Shown: positions 42,125-50,649 of the stretch, one piece after another
Numbering within the stretch: the stretch's first letter is position 1
Layout: each line of letters begins with the position of its first letter
Notes under the pieces: model-generated
Database searches by the model: none
The model's input: only the letters and a program-made list of their open reading frames with translations
Told to the model about the DNA's origin: nothing
From: Kitasatospora terrestris
GTDB lineage: Bacteria > Actinomycetota > Actinomycetes > Streptomycetales > Streptomycetaceae
Direction of reading: 5' to 3'
Assembly (NCBI RefSeq): GCF_039542905.1
Contig: NZ_BAABIS010000001.1
Coordinates: forward strand, 1,612,001-1,676,000
DNA: 64,000 nucleotides
Position numbers and translations under genes: made by a program

Positions 42125-42687
42125 TCGATCGGCGCCTTCTCGCGCAGCACCTCGATGAACGCGCGCATCCAGCCCGGGTGGTCCGGCCAGGCCCGGGCCG
42201 AGACCAGCAGCCCGTCGACCACGGCGTCGCCGTCGGCGAAGACCGCGCCGCCCGCCTCGACGTCCGGCTCCAGCGCCGGGTACGCGGAGGTGGTGCGGCC
42301 GGACAGGGTGCCGCCGCGCAGGGTGATCAGCGGGCCGTGGCAGATCTGCGCGACCGGCTTGTCCGCCTCGAAGAAGTGCCGGACGATCCGCTGCACCTCG
42401 GGGTCGTTGCGCAGGTACTCGGGGGCGCGGCCGCCGGGCAGCACCAGCGCCGCGTACTGCGCGGGGTCCACCTCGGCGAAGGCCAGGTCGGCGGGCCAGG
42501 TGTAGCCGGGCTTCTCGGTGTAGGTGTCGAAGCCCTCGACGAAGTCGTGGACCACGAACTGCAGCCGCTTGCGGCTGGGCGCCGCGATCTCGACCCGGTA
42601 GCCCTCCTCGACGAGGCGCTGGTACGGGTAGAAGACCTCCAGCGACTCGGCCGCGTCGCCGGTGACGATCAGAATCCGTGCTGCCAT
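42121..42687 (-). CDS. DJ-1/PfpI family protein
   Basis: The 188-residue protein has RILIVTGDAAESLEVFYPYQRLVEEG, YAALVLPGGRAPEYLRNDPEV and the nucleophile elbow VAQICHGPLITLRGGTLSGRTTSAYPAL with Cys followed by His, the class closest to YhbO/PfpI-like intracellular proteins. It is a different branch from the PfpI protein at 40104. The ATG at 42687 gives the standard N-terminus. Its stop overlaps the end of the truncated HxlR gene on the other strand. Confidence 0.88.
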   Translation of the reverse strand: MAARILIVTGDAAESLEVFYPYQRLVEEGYRVEIAAPSRKRLQFVVHDFVEGFDTYTEKPGYTWPADLAFAEVDPAQYAALVLPGGRAPEYLRNDPEVQRIVRHFFEADKPVAQICHGPLITLRGGTLSGRTTSAYPALEPDVEAGGAVFADGDAVVDGLLVSARAWPDHPGWMRAFIEVLREKAPID

Positions 42688-42892
42688 ACCGGTGGTTCCG
42701 TCCCTTCGTCCGCCCGATGCTCCCCGGCACCGCGAGGGGAGCCGCGTGCCACCCTGCCGCCTGACGACCCGTCGGGCAATAGGGCGCGCGGGGCCCCCGG
42801 GGAGAGCGCGCCCCGAGCGGACGCGCTCCACGGGCGCCGGGCCCGGGCCGCGCCTAGCGTTCCGGTAGGGTCCGTCGCCGCCGGAGGTCGTC

Positions 42893-43687
42893 ATGCAGTA
42901 CGCACACATCGTGGAGTCCGCCACCGTCGCCAACCTCCGGGACCTGGGCGGCATCGACCTCCCGGGCGGCGCCCGGGTCACGCCCGGGATCGCCTTCCGC
43001 TCCGGCCAGCTGGACCGCTTCGACGCGTCCGGCGACCCGCTGTTCACCGCGCTGGGCATCCGGACGGTGATCGACCTGCGCACCGAGGCGGAGCGCGCCG
43101 CCCGCCCGGACCGGGTGCCCGGCGGGGCGCACCTGCTGGTCGCGGACGTGCTGGCGGACGCCTCCGGCAGTGGCGCGACCGCCGCGCTCGCCTCGGCGAT
43201 GGCCGACCCGGGCACGGCGAACCTGCTGCTCGGCAACGGGGGCGCCGAACGCGCCCTGGTCGAGGACTACCGGGCCTTCGTCACCAGCCCGTCCGCCCGC
43301 CAGGCGTACAAGCAGCTGATCACCGCGCTGGCGCACCGCGGCGGCGGACCGGTGCTGTTCCACTGCACCGCGGGCAAGGACCGCACCGGCTGGGGCGCGG
43401 CGCTGGTGCTGCTGCTGCTCGGCGCGGACGTGCAGACCGTCCAGGCCGAGTACCTGGCGGTGAACCCGGCGGTGCGGGCGGAGTTCGCACCGCTCATCGA
43501 CGCGTTCGTGGCGGCGGGCGGCGACCCGGAGGTCGCCGAGGCGGTCTTCTCGGTCCGCCCGGCCTACCTGGCGGCGGCGATCGAGACGATGACCGAGTAC
43601 TGGGGCGACGTCGAGAGCTACGCCCGCGCCGGGCTGGGCCTCAAGGACGAGACCCTCGACAGCCTCCGCGAGCGCCTCACGGCCTGA
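42893..43687 (+). CDS. tyrosine phosphatase (LipA/MptpB-like, Y_phosphatase3 family)
   Basis: The 264-residue protein has VANLRDLGGIDLPGGARVTPGIAFRSGQL at the N-terminus and the P-loop HCTAGKDRTG (His157, Cys158, Arg164), whose internal Lys-Asp marks the atypical MptpB-type family able to use phosphotyrosine and often phosphoinositides. There is no signal peptide. GGAGG precedes the ATG at 42893. Its last 11 bases overlap the converging PHP gene. Confidence 0.9.
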   Translation: MQYAHIVESATVANLRDLGGIDLPGGARVTPGIAFRSGQLDRFDASGDPLFTALGIRTVIDLRTEAERAARPDRVPGGAHLLVADVLADASGSGATAALASAMADPGTANLLLGNGGAERALVEDYRAFVTSPSARQAYKQLITALAHRGGGPVLFHCTAGKDRTGWGAALVLLLLGADVQTVQAEYLAVNPAVRAEFAPLIDAFVAAGGDPEVAEAVFSVRPAYLAAAIETMTEYWGDVESYARAGLGLKDETLDSLRERLTA

Positions 43688-44696
43688 CCGTCCCCGGGGA
43701 GCCCGGCCGGCGGTCCAGCAGGGTCTCCGCCTCCCAGGTGGTGATCACCCGGTCCGCGCCGATCCCGGCCCGCGCCGCCCGGACGCAGCCGTCGTCCTGC
43801 CAGCTCAGCTGTCCGGGCGCGTGGGCGTCGGTGTCGATCGAGAACAGGCAGCCCGCCTCCACCGCCAGGGCGAGCAGCGGTTCGGGCGGGTCCTGCCGGT
43901 CCGGCCGGCAGTTGATCTCCACCGCGGTCCCGGCCTCCGCGCAGGCCGCGAAGACCCGCTCCGCGTCGAACGCCGACTCCGGCCGCGGCCTGTCTCCCAG
44001 CCGCCGGCCGGTGCAGTGGCCCAGCACGTCCACCAGCGGGTTGCGGACCGCCGCGAGCATCCGCCGGGTCATCGCCGCGCGGTCCATCCGCAGCTTGGAG
44101 TGGACCGAGGCCACCACCACGTCCAGGCGGGCCAGCAGGTCCTCCTCCTGGTCCAGCGAGCCGTCGTCGAGGATGTCGCACTCGATCCCGGTCAGCAGCC
44201 GGAACGGCGCCAGGTCCGCGTTCAGCGCCTCGACCACCTCCAGTTGCTCGCGCAGGCGCTCCGCGCTCAGGCCGTTGGCCACCGTCAGCCGTGGCGAGTG
44301 GTCGGTCAGCACCGCCCACCCGTGTCCCAGCTCGCGGGCCGTGCGGGCCATCAGCGCGATCGGGCTCGCGCCGTCCGACCAGTCCGAGTGCAGGTGGCAG
44401 TCGCCGCGCAGCGCGGCGTGGAGCTCCCCCGCCGCGCCGGTCGGCGGCTCGACCACGGCCCGCGCCGCGACCTCCGTCAGGTACGCGGGCACCCGGCCGG
44501 CCGACGCCTCGGCGATCACCTGGGCGGTGACCTTGCCGATGCCGGGCAGGCGGGCGGCGCGGGCGGCGTCGACCGGCCCGTCGGGCAGGCGGGCGGCCGC
44601 GCCGGCGGCGGTGCGGAAGGCCTTCACCCGGTACGGGGAGGCCTGTTCGCGTTCCAGCAGGAAGGCGATCCGTTCGAGCGCGGTGACCGGGTCCAT
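43677..44696 (-). CDS. HhH plus PHP-domain protein (DNA polymerase X-associated PHP type)
   Basis: The 339-residue protein has an N-terminal helix-hairpin-helix region like that of family X polymerases (LERIAFLLEREQASPYRVKAFRTAAGAAARL; ARLPGIGKVTAQVIAE) and a C-terminal PHP phosphoesterase domain with metal-binding motifs GDCHLHSDWSDGA, AVLTDHS, GIECDIL, VVASVHSKL, VLGHCTG and SIDTDAHAPGQL. The polymerase catalytic domain is absent, so this is a stand-alone version, likely a metal-dependent phosphoesterase or exonuclease. Confidence 0.85.
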   Translation of the reverse strand: MDPVTALERIAFLLEREQASPYRVKAFRTAAGAAARLPDGPVDAARAARLPGIGKVTAQVIAEASAGRVPAYLTEVAARAVVEPPTGAAGELHAALRGDCHLHSDWSDGASPIALMARTARELGHGWAVLTDHSPRLTVANGLSAERLREQLEVVEALNADLAPFRLLTGIECDILDDGSLDQEEDLLARLDVVVASVHSKLRMDRAAMTRRMLAAVRNPLVDVLGHCTGRRLGDRPRPESAFDAERVFAACAEAGTAVEINCRPDRQDPPEPLLALAVEAGCLFSIDTDAHAPGQLSWQDDGCVRAARAGIGADRVITTWEAETLLDRRPGSPGTVRP

Positions 44697-44758
44697 GCGG
44701 CCAGTCTCGCCGCGGTCGGCCGGGCGCGCGCTGCGGGCGAATCACGCCCGGAGCCTTG

Positions 44759-44787
44759 TTGACAAGCGGTCTAATTGCTTTACTCCT
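44759..44787 (+). promoter_or_regulatory. probable promoter of the AurF-like gene
   Basis: A consensus TTGACA (44759-44764) is followed after 17 bp by TACTCC (44782-44787), an acceptable -10. The spacer contains AAGC...GCTT and GGTCTAATTG, possibly an operator overlapping the promoter. The A/T-rich stretch is unusual for the local DNA. Confidence 0.5.
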
Positions 44788-44825
44788 CCTGGAGCCCTCA
44801 CCCCCGCGCCCTCCGGAGCAGCCGC

Positions 44826-45761
44826 ATGCCGCAGCCCACCGCCCCCACCACGGCCGCCGCCGACCGCCTGGCCGACCGCCTGGCCGACCGCGAGCAGAAC
44901 GCCACCCGCCTGCTGCGCGCCTCCGCCAAGCACTCCTACGACCCGCTGACCGAGATCGACTGGGACGCGCCCGTCGACCCCGACCAGTTCGCGATCGCCC
45001 CGCACCGGCTCTCCCTCTACGGCACGCCGCTCTGGGAGCGCCTGACGCCCCGGCAGCAGGCGCGGTTCAGCGTCCACCAGTTCGCCAGCACCACCTCGGC
45101 CGGCATCTGGTTCGAGCTGGTCCTGATGGAGGGCCTGATCCGGCACGTCTACGCTGGAGACCTGACCACCCGGCACGCCCAGTACGCGCTCACCGAGGTC
45201 GCCGACGAGTGCCGGCACTCCACCATGTTCGCCCGGTACATCAGCGCCACCGGCTACCCGTCCGCCCGGCCCACCCGCCGCGCCGACCGGCTCGGCAAAC
45301 TGCACTTCCTGGTCAACGACACCACGATGACCTTCGCCGGGGCGATATTCGTCGAGGAGTTCACCGACGCGATGCAGCGCGAGATGATCCGCGACGAGAG
45401 CCTGCAGCCGCTCGCCCGCTCCGTCGCCCGGATCCACGTGATCGAGGAGGCCCGGCACATCGGCTACGCCAAGCCCGAGTTCGAACGCCGCTGGGCCGCG
45501 ATGGGCGCCCCGCGCCGCGCGCTGTTCCGCCGCGCCCTCGCCGTCCTCGCCAACCAGGCCGTTCTGGAGATCGTCCACCCCCGGGTGTACGCCCTGGCCG
45601 GCCTCGACCCGCGCGAGGCACAGCGCGTCGCCGCCGCCAACCCGCACTGGCGCGAGGCCCGCGTCGACTGGGCCCGCAAGGCCGTCGAGTTCTTCACCGA
45701 ACTCGGCGTCATCGACCACACCGTCGAGAGGATGTGGCGGCGCGCCTGTCTGCTGCGCTGA
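44826..45761 (+). CDS. AurF-like (p-aminobenzoate N-oxygenase family) diiron protein
   Basis: The 311-residue helical protein carries the diiron ligands of the AurF family: Glu in AGIWFELVLMEG, the ExxH in ALTEVADECRHSTMFARY, Glu in AIFVEEFTDAMQ, and ExxH in VIEEARHIGYAKPEFERRW. AurF oxidises aromatic amines to nitro groups; most streptomycete homologues have unknown substrates. GGAG precedes the ATG at 44826. It stands alone behind a near-consensus promoter, not in a biosynthetic cluster. Confidence 0.85.
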   Translation: MPQPTAPTTAAADRLADRLADREQNATRLLRASAKHSYDPLTEIDWDAPVDPDQFAIAPHRLSLYGTPLWERLTPRQQARFSVHQFASTTSAGIWFELVLMEGLIRHVYAGDLTTRHAQYALTEVADECRHSTMFARYISATGYPSARPTRRADRLGKLHFLVNDTTMTFAGAIFVEEFTDAMQREMIRDESLQPLARSVARIHVIEEARHIGYAKPEFERRWAAMGAPRRALFRRALAVLANQAVLEIVHPRVYALAGLDPREAQRVAAANPHWREARVDWARKAVEFFTELGVIDHTVERMWRRACLLR

Positions 45762-45789
45762 CGCCGACCCGCCGCGGGGCCGCACGCCG

Positions 45790-46596
45790 TCACATCACCG
45801 CCGTGCCCGCCACCTCGCCGACCCCGTACGTCACCGCCGAGGCCATCGCCACGATCAGCAGCTGCCGCACCGCCGCCCACACCGCGCCCCGGCCCGAGCC
45901 GTACCCCAGGCTCGCGCCCACCGCCAGCGAGGCCGCCGCCGTCAGCCCGGCGGACCAGGCCACCGCCGTACCCCCCTCGGTGAAGAACCACGGCAGCAAC
46001 GGCACCAGCGCTCCCACCGCGAACAGCAGCAGCGAACTGACCGCCGCCACCACCGGCGACCCCGCGTCGCTCGCACTCACCCCGTACAGGATCCGCAGAC
46101 TCGTCTCACGCGCCGTCCGCCGGTGCTGGACGACGCCCCGGGTGGCCTTCGCCGCCGTCGCGGCGTCCAGCCCGCGCTCGCGCATCCGGCGCGCCAAGTG
46201 CGTCATCACCACCGGCGGCGAACGGTGCCACGCCCGGTGCAGCGCGTCCTCCATGCCGTGCGCCACCTCCCACTGGCTGCGCACCGACACCCACTCGCCG
46301 GCCGCCATCGACAGCGCCCCCGCCACCAGGCTCGCCACGCCCGACAGCCGCACCGTGCCCGCGTCCACCGAGGCGCCCGCCACGCCCAGGATCAGGCACA
46401 GGTTGGTCACCAGCCCGTCGTTCACCCCGAGCACCGCCGCGCGGATCCCGCCGCCCGCGACCCGGCCCGCCGTCCGGCCGATCGCCGTCAGCTCCTCCTC
46501 GGCGAGTGCGTCGTCCTCCGCGCTGCGCCCCGCCGGATCCCACTCGGGCGCCCACACCGCCCAGTCCGGCCCCGCCGCCGGATCACCCGTGTCCAT
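45790..46596 (-). CDS. VIT1/CCC1-type transporter family protein
   Basis: The 268-residue protein has about five hydrophobic segments and the VIT1/CCC1 features: IRAAVLGVNDGLVTNLCLILGVAG, GALSMAAGEWVSVRSQWEVAH, and a cytoplasmic linker before three C-terminal helices. Eukaryotic relatives move Fe2+ or Mn2+ into vacuoles; bacterial ones are presumed metal exporters. The helical loop is short and has no rubrerythrin-like metal site. ATG 46596 follows GTGGGTCGG. Confidence 0.85.
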   Translation of the reverse strand: MDTGDPAAGPDWAVWAPEWDPAGRSAEDDALAEEELTAIGRTAGRVAGGGIRAAVLGVNDGLVTNLCLILGVAGASVDAGTVRLSGVASLVAGALSMAAGEWVSVRSQWEVAHGMEDALHRAWHRSPPVVMTHLARRMRERGLDAATAAKATRGVVQHRRTARETSLRILYGVSASDAGSPVVAAVSSLLLFAVGALVPLLPWFFTEGGTAVAWSAGLTAAASLAVGASLGYGSGRGAVWAAVRQLLIVAMASAVTYGVGEVAGTAVM

Positions 46597-46851
46597 GCCG
46601 ACCCACGCTAGCGCCGCGCCGCCCCGCGCCCCGGCAGCACGCACCCGGCCGACCGGGTGACGGTCCGTCACCCCGCTCCGGGGCACCGACGGACGGGAGG
46701 GGCCCACACCACCTCGCCGCCCGTCGGCCCGTCTCCCCGTACCGTCCGACGGCCGCACCGCGCGTTCCCCGCCCCGCCCGCCCGGCGGAGAGCGCGGGCA
46801 GAGGCGGGGACGGCACGGCCACCGGACGGCGATCCCCCGTGGGGAAGCCCG

Positions 46852-47154
46852 TCAGCCGACCGCACCGGCCGACAGGCGGCTCAACCTCGCCAGGCGCACC
46901 AGCGCCACCGAACGCCCCGCGGCCCGCCGCCGGGCCGGCCGCACCCGCGCCACCTCCCCGGACGCCACGACCGGACGCCCCCCGCACCGCGGTGCGGGCA
47001 CCAGGTGGCGCAAGGTCGCGCCCGCCTCCCCCGCGTCCACGAAGTGCTCCCGCGCGTACCGCCGGAACCGCTCCCGCCGTCCCGCCGCCCCCGGCAGCCC
47101 GTACGGCACGGTCTCCGCGGCCTCGGGCATCCCGGACAGCACTCGTAGTCTCAT
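46852..47154 (-). CDS. hypothetical basic protein, 100 aa
   Basis: A good GGAGGT binding site precedes the ATG at 47154. The protein begins MRLRVLSGMPEAAETVPYGL, has FRRYAREHFVDAGEAGATLRHLVPAPRC in the middle and a very Arg/Ala-rich C-terminus. No domain is recognised. The 255 bp between it and the VIT1/CCC1-type gene hold no convincing gene. Coding is likely for the first two thirds and less sure for the basic tail. Confidence 0.45.
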   Translation of the reverse strand: MRLRVLSGMPEAAETVPYGLPGAAGRRERFRRYAREHFVDAGEAGATLRHLVPAPRCGGRPVVASGEVARVRPARRRAAGRSVALVRLARLSRLSAGAVG

Positions 47155-47289
47155 CGGCGAACCTCCGCTCGTCGCACGGGCTGGCGTGCCCACCAGCAAA
47201 CCCGCCGACGCCCCCATGATCAATCCGTACCGCTACCCATCCCCGCCCCCGAACACTGGGTACCGGCGCTCCGGGTCCGGGGCCTGCCC

Positions 47290-50200
47290 TCAGCCGTCCG
47301 CGGGGTGGCGGGCGAGCGCGTCGCGGAGGTCGCGGCGGCCGACGCCGAGCTTGCGCAGGACGTTGGCGACGTGGTGCTCGACGGTGCGCGGCGAGAGGAA
47401 GAGCGCCTGGGCGACGTCCTGGTTGCTGGCGCCCTGGGCGACCAGTTCGGCGACCTGGCGTTCGCGGGGCGACAGCCCTTCGCCGTAGCCGCGCCGCCCG
47501 GGCGAGGCGGTCCGGCCGAGGCCGAGGTCGCGCCGGGCGTGCCGGCACCGCGCCGCGTCGGAGGCCGCGCCGAGCGCGGTGTACGCGTCCTCGACGTCCA
47601 CCAGCCGGTCCGCCGCCGCGGCGGGGTCGGTGATCGCGAGCGCCCGTGCCACGCGCTCCTCGGCCCGGGTCGCCTCGTACGGCCGCCCGATCCCGCGCCA
47701 CCGGTCCCGCGCCTCCCGGAACGCCTCCAGCGCCGCCGCCCCTCGCAGCCCTGCCGCCCGCCCGGCACGGCCGCCCGGCTCCCGGCCGACGTCCTCCGAC
47801 CCCACCGCACGCCCGTCCCCGGACCCACCCGTCACCCCGTCAGGCAGCGCCGCCGCAGCCTCCCGCTCCGCCGCAGGCGCGCCCGTTGCCCCGTCACCGG
47901 ACCGCCCGGCAGCGCCGACGTCCTCCGACCCCACCGCACGCCCGTCCCCGGACCCACCCGTCGCCCCGTCAGGCAGCGCCGCCGCAGGCCCACCCATCGC
48001 CCCGTCGGCGGCGGGCGCACCGGCCGGCCCCGTGCCCGCCCCGTCCCCGGGGGCGTCAGCCGCCTCGCCGCCCGCCTCCAGGAGCAGCCCGCGGGCGAGC
48101 GCCAGCGCGGCGAACGCCGCGGGCGCGTCGACGCCGGCCAGCCCGGTCGCGGCGTCCGCGACGAGCCGCTCGGCGCCGCTGAGGTCGCCGACGGCGAGCA
48201 GCGCCTCCACCGCGACCGGCAGCAGTTCCCCGGAGCGGGCCCAGGCGGCGGCGTCCCGCAGGGCCCGCACCGCCGGCGCGACGACCTCGGCGGCCCGCTC
48301 CGCGTCGCCCTCGGCGAGGCGCAGGGCGGCGAGCCCGGCGGCGGCGCGCAGTGCGGTGGTGACCTGCGACTCCCGCTCGCCGTACTCGGCGGCGGCCGCG
48401 TACTCCTCCTGGGCGAGGGCGAGCCGGCCGCGCGCCGCGGCGAGCCGCCCGAGCAGCAGGGCCCGCTCGGATCCGGCGAGCGCCAGGTCGGGGAACTCGG
48501 CGCCGAGCGCGGCGAACCGGTCCTCGATGCCGTCCCACCGGCCGGCCAGCCCGTCGAGCCGGAGCAGCACGATCCGGCTGTAGCACTCGAGGTAGGGGAT
48601 GGCGGCGAGCCGGGCGAGCCGCCGGCTCTCGGCGAGCAGCAGGCCGGACCGCGCGTCGTGGCCGAGGTCGACGGCGATGTCGCCGACGTTGTACAGGGCC
48701 CGGGTGGTCTGCCGGACGATCTCGGGGTTGTCGGAGGTGCGGGGCAGCGGTTCGAGTTCCGCCCAGACCGCCGGGTCGCCCTCCCGGGCGAGGATGGTCA
48801 GCCGGGTGGCGAGGACGGCCGCGGCGACCTCGGGTTCGGGGCTGTCGGCGAGCAGGGCGTTCGCCCGGTCGAGCAGCCCGCGGGCGCGCGCGCCGCCGCC
48901 GTCGCGCTCGTTCATGGCGAGCGCGACGAGGGCCCGCGCGGCCCGGGCGGGCCGGTCCGCCAGCAGCTCCTCGGCGGCCCGTTCGATCTCGGCGAAGCCG
49001 GCCCGGTCGCCGCCGTGCACCGCGACCTGCATGCCGAGGCTGAACCGGATCTCGCCGCGGTCGGCGGTGGACAGCCGGGGGTCGGCGATGATGCTGCCCA
49101 GGATCCGCGCGCTCTCCCGCAGGTCGACGCCGTTGGCGGCGATCCGGGCGAGCGCGAGGGCGGCCCGTCCGCGCTGCTCGGCGTCGAGGTCGGGTTCGGC
49201 CAGCAGCCGGCGCAGCAGCGCGCCGGCGCTGCCGGTGTCGCCGAGCGCGACCGCCTGGTCGGCGGCGGCCTCGGCGACCACCTGCCAGGCCCGCCGGTCG
49301 CCGAGGGCCTGGGTGTGGTGGGCGATCTGGACGAGCGGTCGCGGCTCGCGCGTCTCCAGGGCGCGGACGGCCCGACGGTGCAGCGCGGCGCGCTGCGGGC
49401 CGGGGATCCTGCGGTACGCGACCTGCTGGGCGAGGGCGTGCCGGAAGGCGTACCGCGAGGGGGCGGCCTCGTGCAGGGCGGCGACCCGCAGCGCCTCGAT
49501 CAGGCCTTCGGCCGCGGCGGCGCCGTCGAGTCCGGCGACGGCGGCGACCAGTTCCTCGTCGGCGGGGACGCCGAGCACCGCGACGGCCTCGACCACCGCG
49601 CCGGCGGTCGGGGAGAGCGCGGCGAGCCGTTCGGTGACGGCGTCGTGCAGGCCGCGGGGCACTTCGGAGTGCTCCAGGTCCGAGGCCAGGTCGGCGGCGT
49701 CGGTGAGTCCGGGGCGGCCCTCCTCGCAGAGGGTGATCAGGTCCTCCTCGGCGACCAGCGGCAGGCCTTCGCTGCGGTCGAAGAGCACCCGGGCGAGCGC
49801 GGCGGTGGCCCGGGGGCCGAGGGCTGCGCGGGCGAGTTCGTGCACCTCGGACTCGGCGAGCGGCGCGGGCCGGATCAGCGCGCCGCCGATGCCGGGCGGC
49901 CGCCGGTAGGCGGCGCCGAGCACGGGGGTGTCGGGCGGCAGGTCCTCGCCGCGGTAGGTGAGGACGAGGGCCAGGCCGGGCGGCAGGTCGCGGGCGAGCA
50001 GCAGGAGCAGTTCGCGGGTGGCGTCGTCGACCCAGTGGACGTCCTCGACGACCAGCACCGCTTCGCCGATGGCGCCGAGCACGGCGCGTACGGCCTGCAC
50101 CAGCCGGTGGCGGTCGTTCGGGGCGGCGCCGGCGACGGGCGGCGGCGGGGGCAGCCGGTCGGCGAGGTCGGGCAGCAGCGGTGCCAGCGCCCCGGCGCTG

Positions 50201-50490
50201 GGCGGGATCCGGTCGGCGGGGGGCAGCAGCGGGCCGATGGCGCGCAGCGCGTCCACCACCGGGCCGAACGGCAGCGGTTCGCGCAGCGGGTGGCAGTAGC
50301 CGGTGAGCACCGGGCGGCCCCGGACGGCGGCGGCGGCCTCGGCGACCAGCCGGGACTTGCCGATCCCGGCCTCGCCCTCGACCAGCACCACGGCGGGCGG
50401 GCCGACCATCGCCTCGACCAGCCGGTCCAGCTCCCGCTGGCGCCCGACGAAGCCGAAACCGGCGCCCTGCGCGCCGTCCGGGCTCACCAC
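47290..50490 (-). CDS. LAL-type LuxR transcriptional regulator with AAA/NACHT-like ATPase
   Basis: The 1066-residue protein starts FVGRQRELDRLVEAMVG with Walker A GEAGIGKS (39-46) and Walker B LVVEDVHW, has a long helical TPR-like region, and ends with a LuxR HTH (GLSPRERQVAELVAQGASNQDVAQALFLSPRTVEHHVANVLRKLGV). LAL proteins are large ATP-dependent activators, often of secondary-metabolite genes. Residues about 835-920 are a low-complexity Gly/Asp/Ala linker with an in-frame duplicated unit (ALPDG-T-GGSGDGRAVGSEDVG). The GTG at 50490 is the best start but has a weak site; a 24-codon ORF overlaps it. Confidence 0.88.
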   Translation of the reverse strand: MVSPDGAQGAGFGFVGRQRELDRLVEAMVGPPAVVLVEGEAGIGKSRLVAEAAAAVRGRPVLTGYCHPLREPLPFGPVVDALRAIGPLLPPADRIPPSAGALAPLLPDLADRLPPPPPVAGAAPNDRHRLVQAVRAVLGAIGEAVLVVEDVHWVDDATRELLLLLARDLPPGLALVLTYRGEDLPPDTPVLGAAYRRPPGIGGALIRPAPLAESEVHELARAALGPRATAALARVLFDRSEGLPLVAEEDLITLCEEGRPGLTDAADLASDLEHSEVPRGLHDAVTERLAALSPTAGAVVEAVAVLGVPADEELVAAVAGLDGAAAAEGLIEALRVAALHEAAPSRYAFRHALAQQVAYRRIPGPQRAALHRRAVRALETREPRPLVQIAHHTQALGDRRAWQVVAEAAADQAVALGDTGSAGALLRRLLAEPDLDAEQRGRAALALARIAANGVDLRESARILGSIIADPRLSTADRGEIRFSLGMQVAVHGGDRAGFAEIERAAEELLADRPARAARALVALAMNERDGGGARARGLLDRANALLADSPEPEVAAAVLATRLTILAREGDPAVWAELEPLPRTSDNPEIVRQTTRALYNVGDIAVDLGHDARSGLLLAESRRLARLAAIPYLECYSRIVLLRLDGLAGRWDGIEDRFAALGAEFPDLALAGSERALLLGRLAAARGRLALAQEEYAAAAEYGERESQVTTALRAAAGLAALRLAEGDAERAAEVVAPAVRALRDAAAWARSGELLPVAVEALLAVGDLSGAERLVADAATGLAGVDAPAAFAALALARGLLLEAGGEAADAPGDGAGTGPAGAPAADGAMGGPAAALPDGATGGSGDGRAVGSEDVGAAGRSGDGATGAPAAEREAAAALPDGVTGGSGDGRAVGSEDVGREPGGRAGRAAGLRGAAALEAFREARDRWRGIGRPYEATRAEERVARALAITDPAAAADRLVDVEDAYTALGAASDAARCRHARRDLGLGRTASPGRRGYGEGLSPRERQVAELVAQGASNQDVAQALFLSPRTVEHHVANVLRKLGVGRRDLRDALARHPADG
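47785..47987. repeat. 129-bp-period direct repeat inside the LAL gene
   Basis: A 74-bp unit at 47785-47858 recurs at 47914-47987 with one mismatch. The period of 129 bp equals 43 codons, so the duplication keeps frame and doubles a Gly/Asp-rich linker block of the LAL regulator. The near-identity at DNA level points to recent duplication or gene-conversion upkeep. Confidence 0.9.
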
Positions 50491-50649
50491 CGGTCGGTCC
50501 GTCCGGCCGGGCGGCCGGTGACGTCACGGCTGCTGATGTCGGGGTGCGGTGCGGCCATGGATCAATTCTGCCGTCCCCGGCCGCCGCGGCTCGCCCGGGG
50601 TCCGGCACCGCCGCTGGCATTCGGCGCGCCGCGGGCGGACGATCGGGGG

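Noticed and set aside
42782..42813. GGGCGCGC / GCGCGCCC inverted repeat between the PfpI and phosphatase starts
   Set aside because: Eight-bp GC arms with a 16-base loop are expected by chance at this composition and lie between divergent starts, so no terminator is inferred.
46597..46851. Possible small genes in the gap between the VIT1/CCC1-type gene and the basic 100-aa protein
   Set aside because: Available frames are Arg/Gly/Pro-rich, lack binding sites and resemble random GC-rich translation.
47305..50600. Long + strand open frame opposite the LAL regulator that runs into the DHA2 exporter
   Set aside because: It is the antisense of the LAL gene; only from the GTG at 50650 does a transporter sequence appear.
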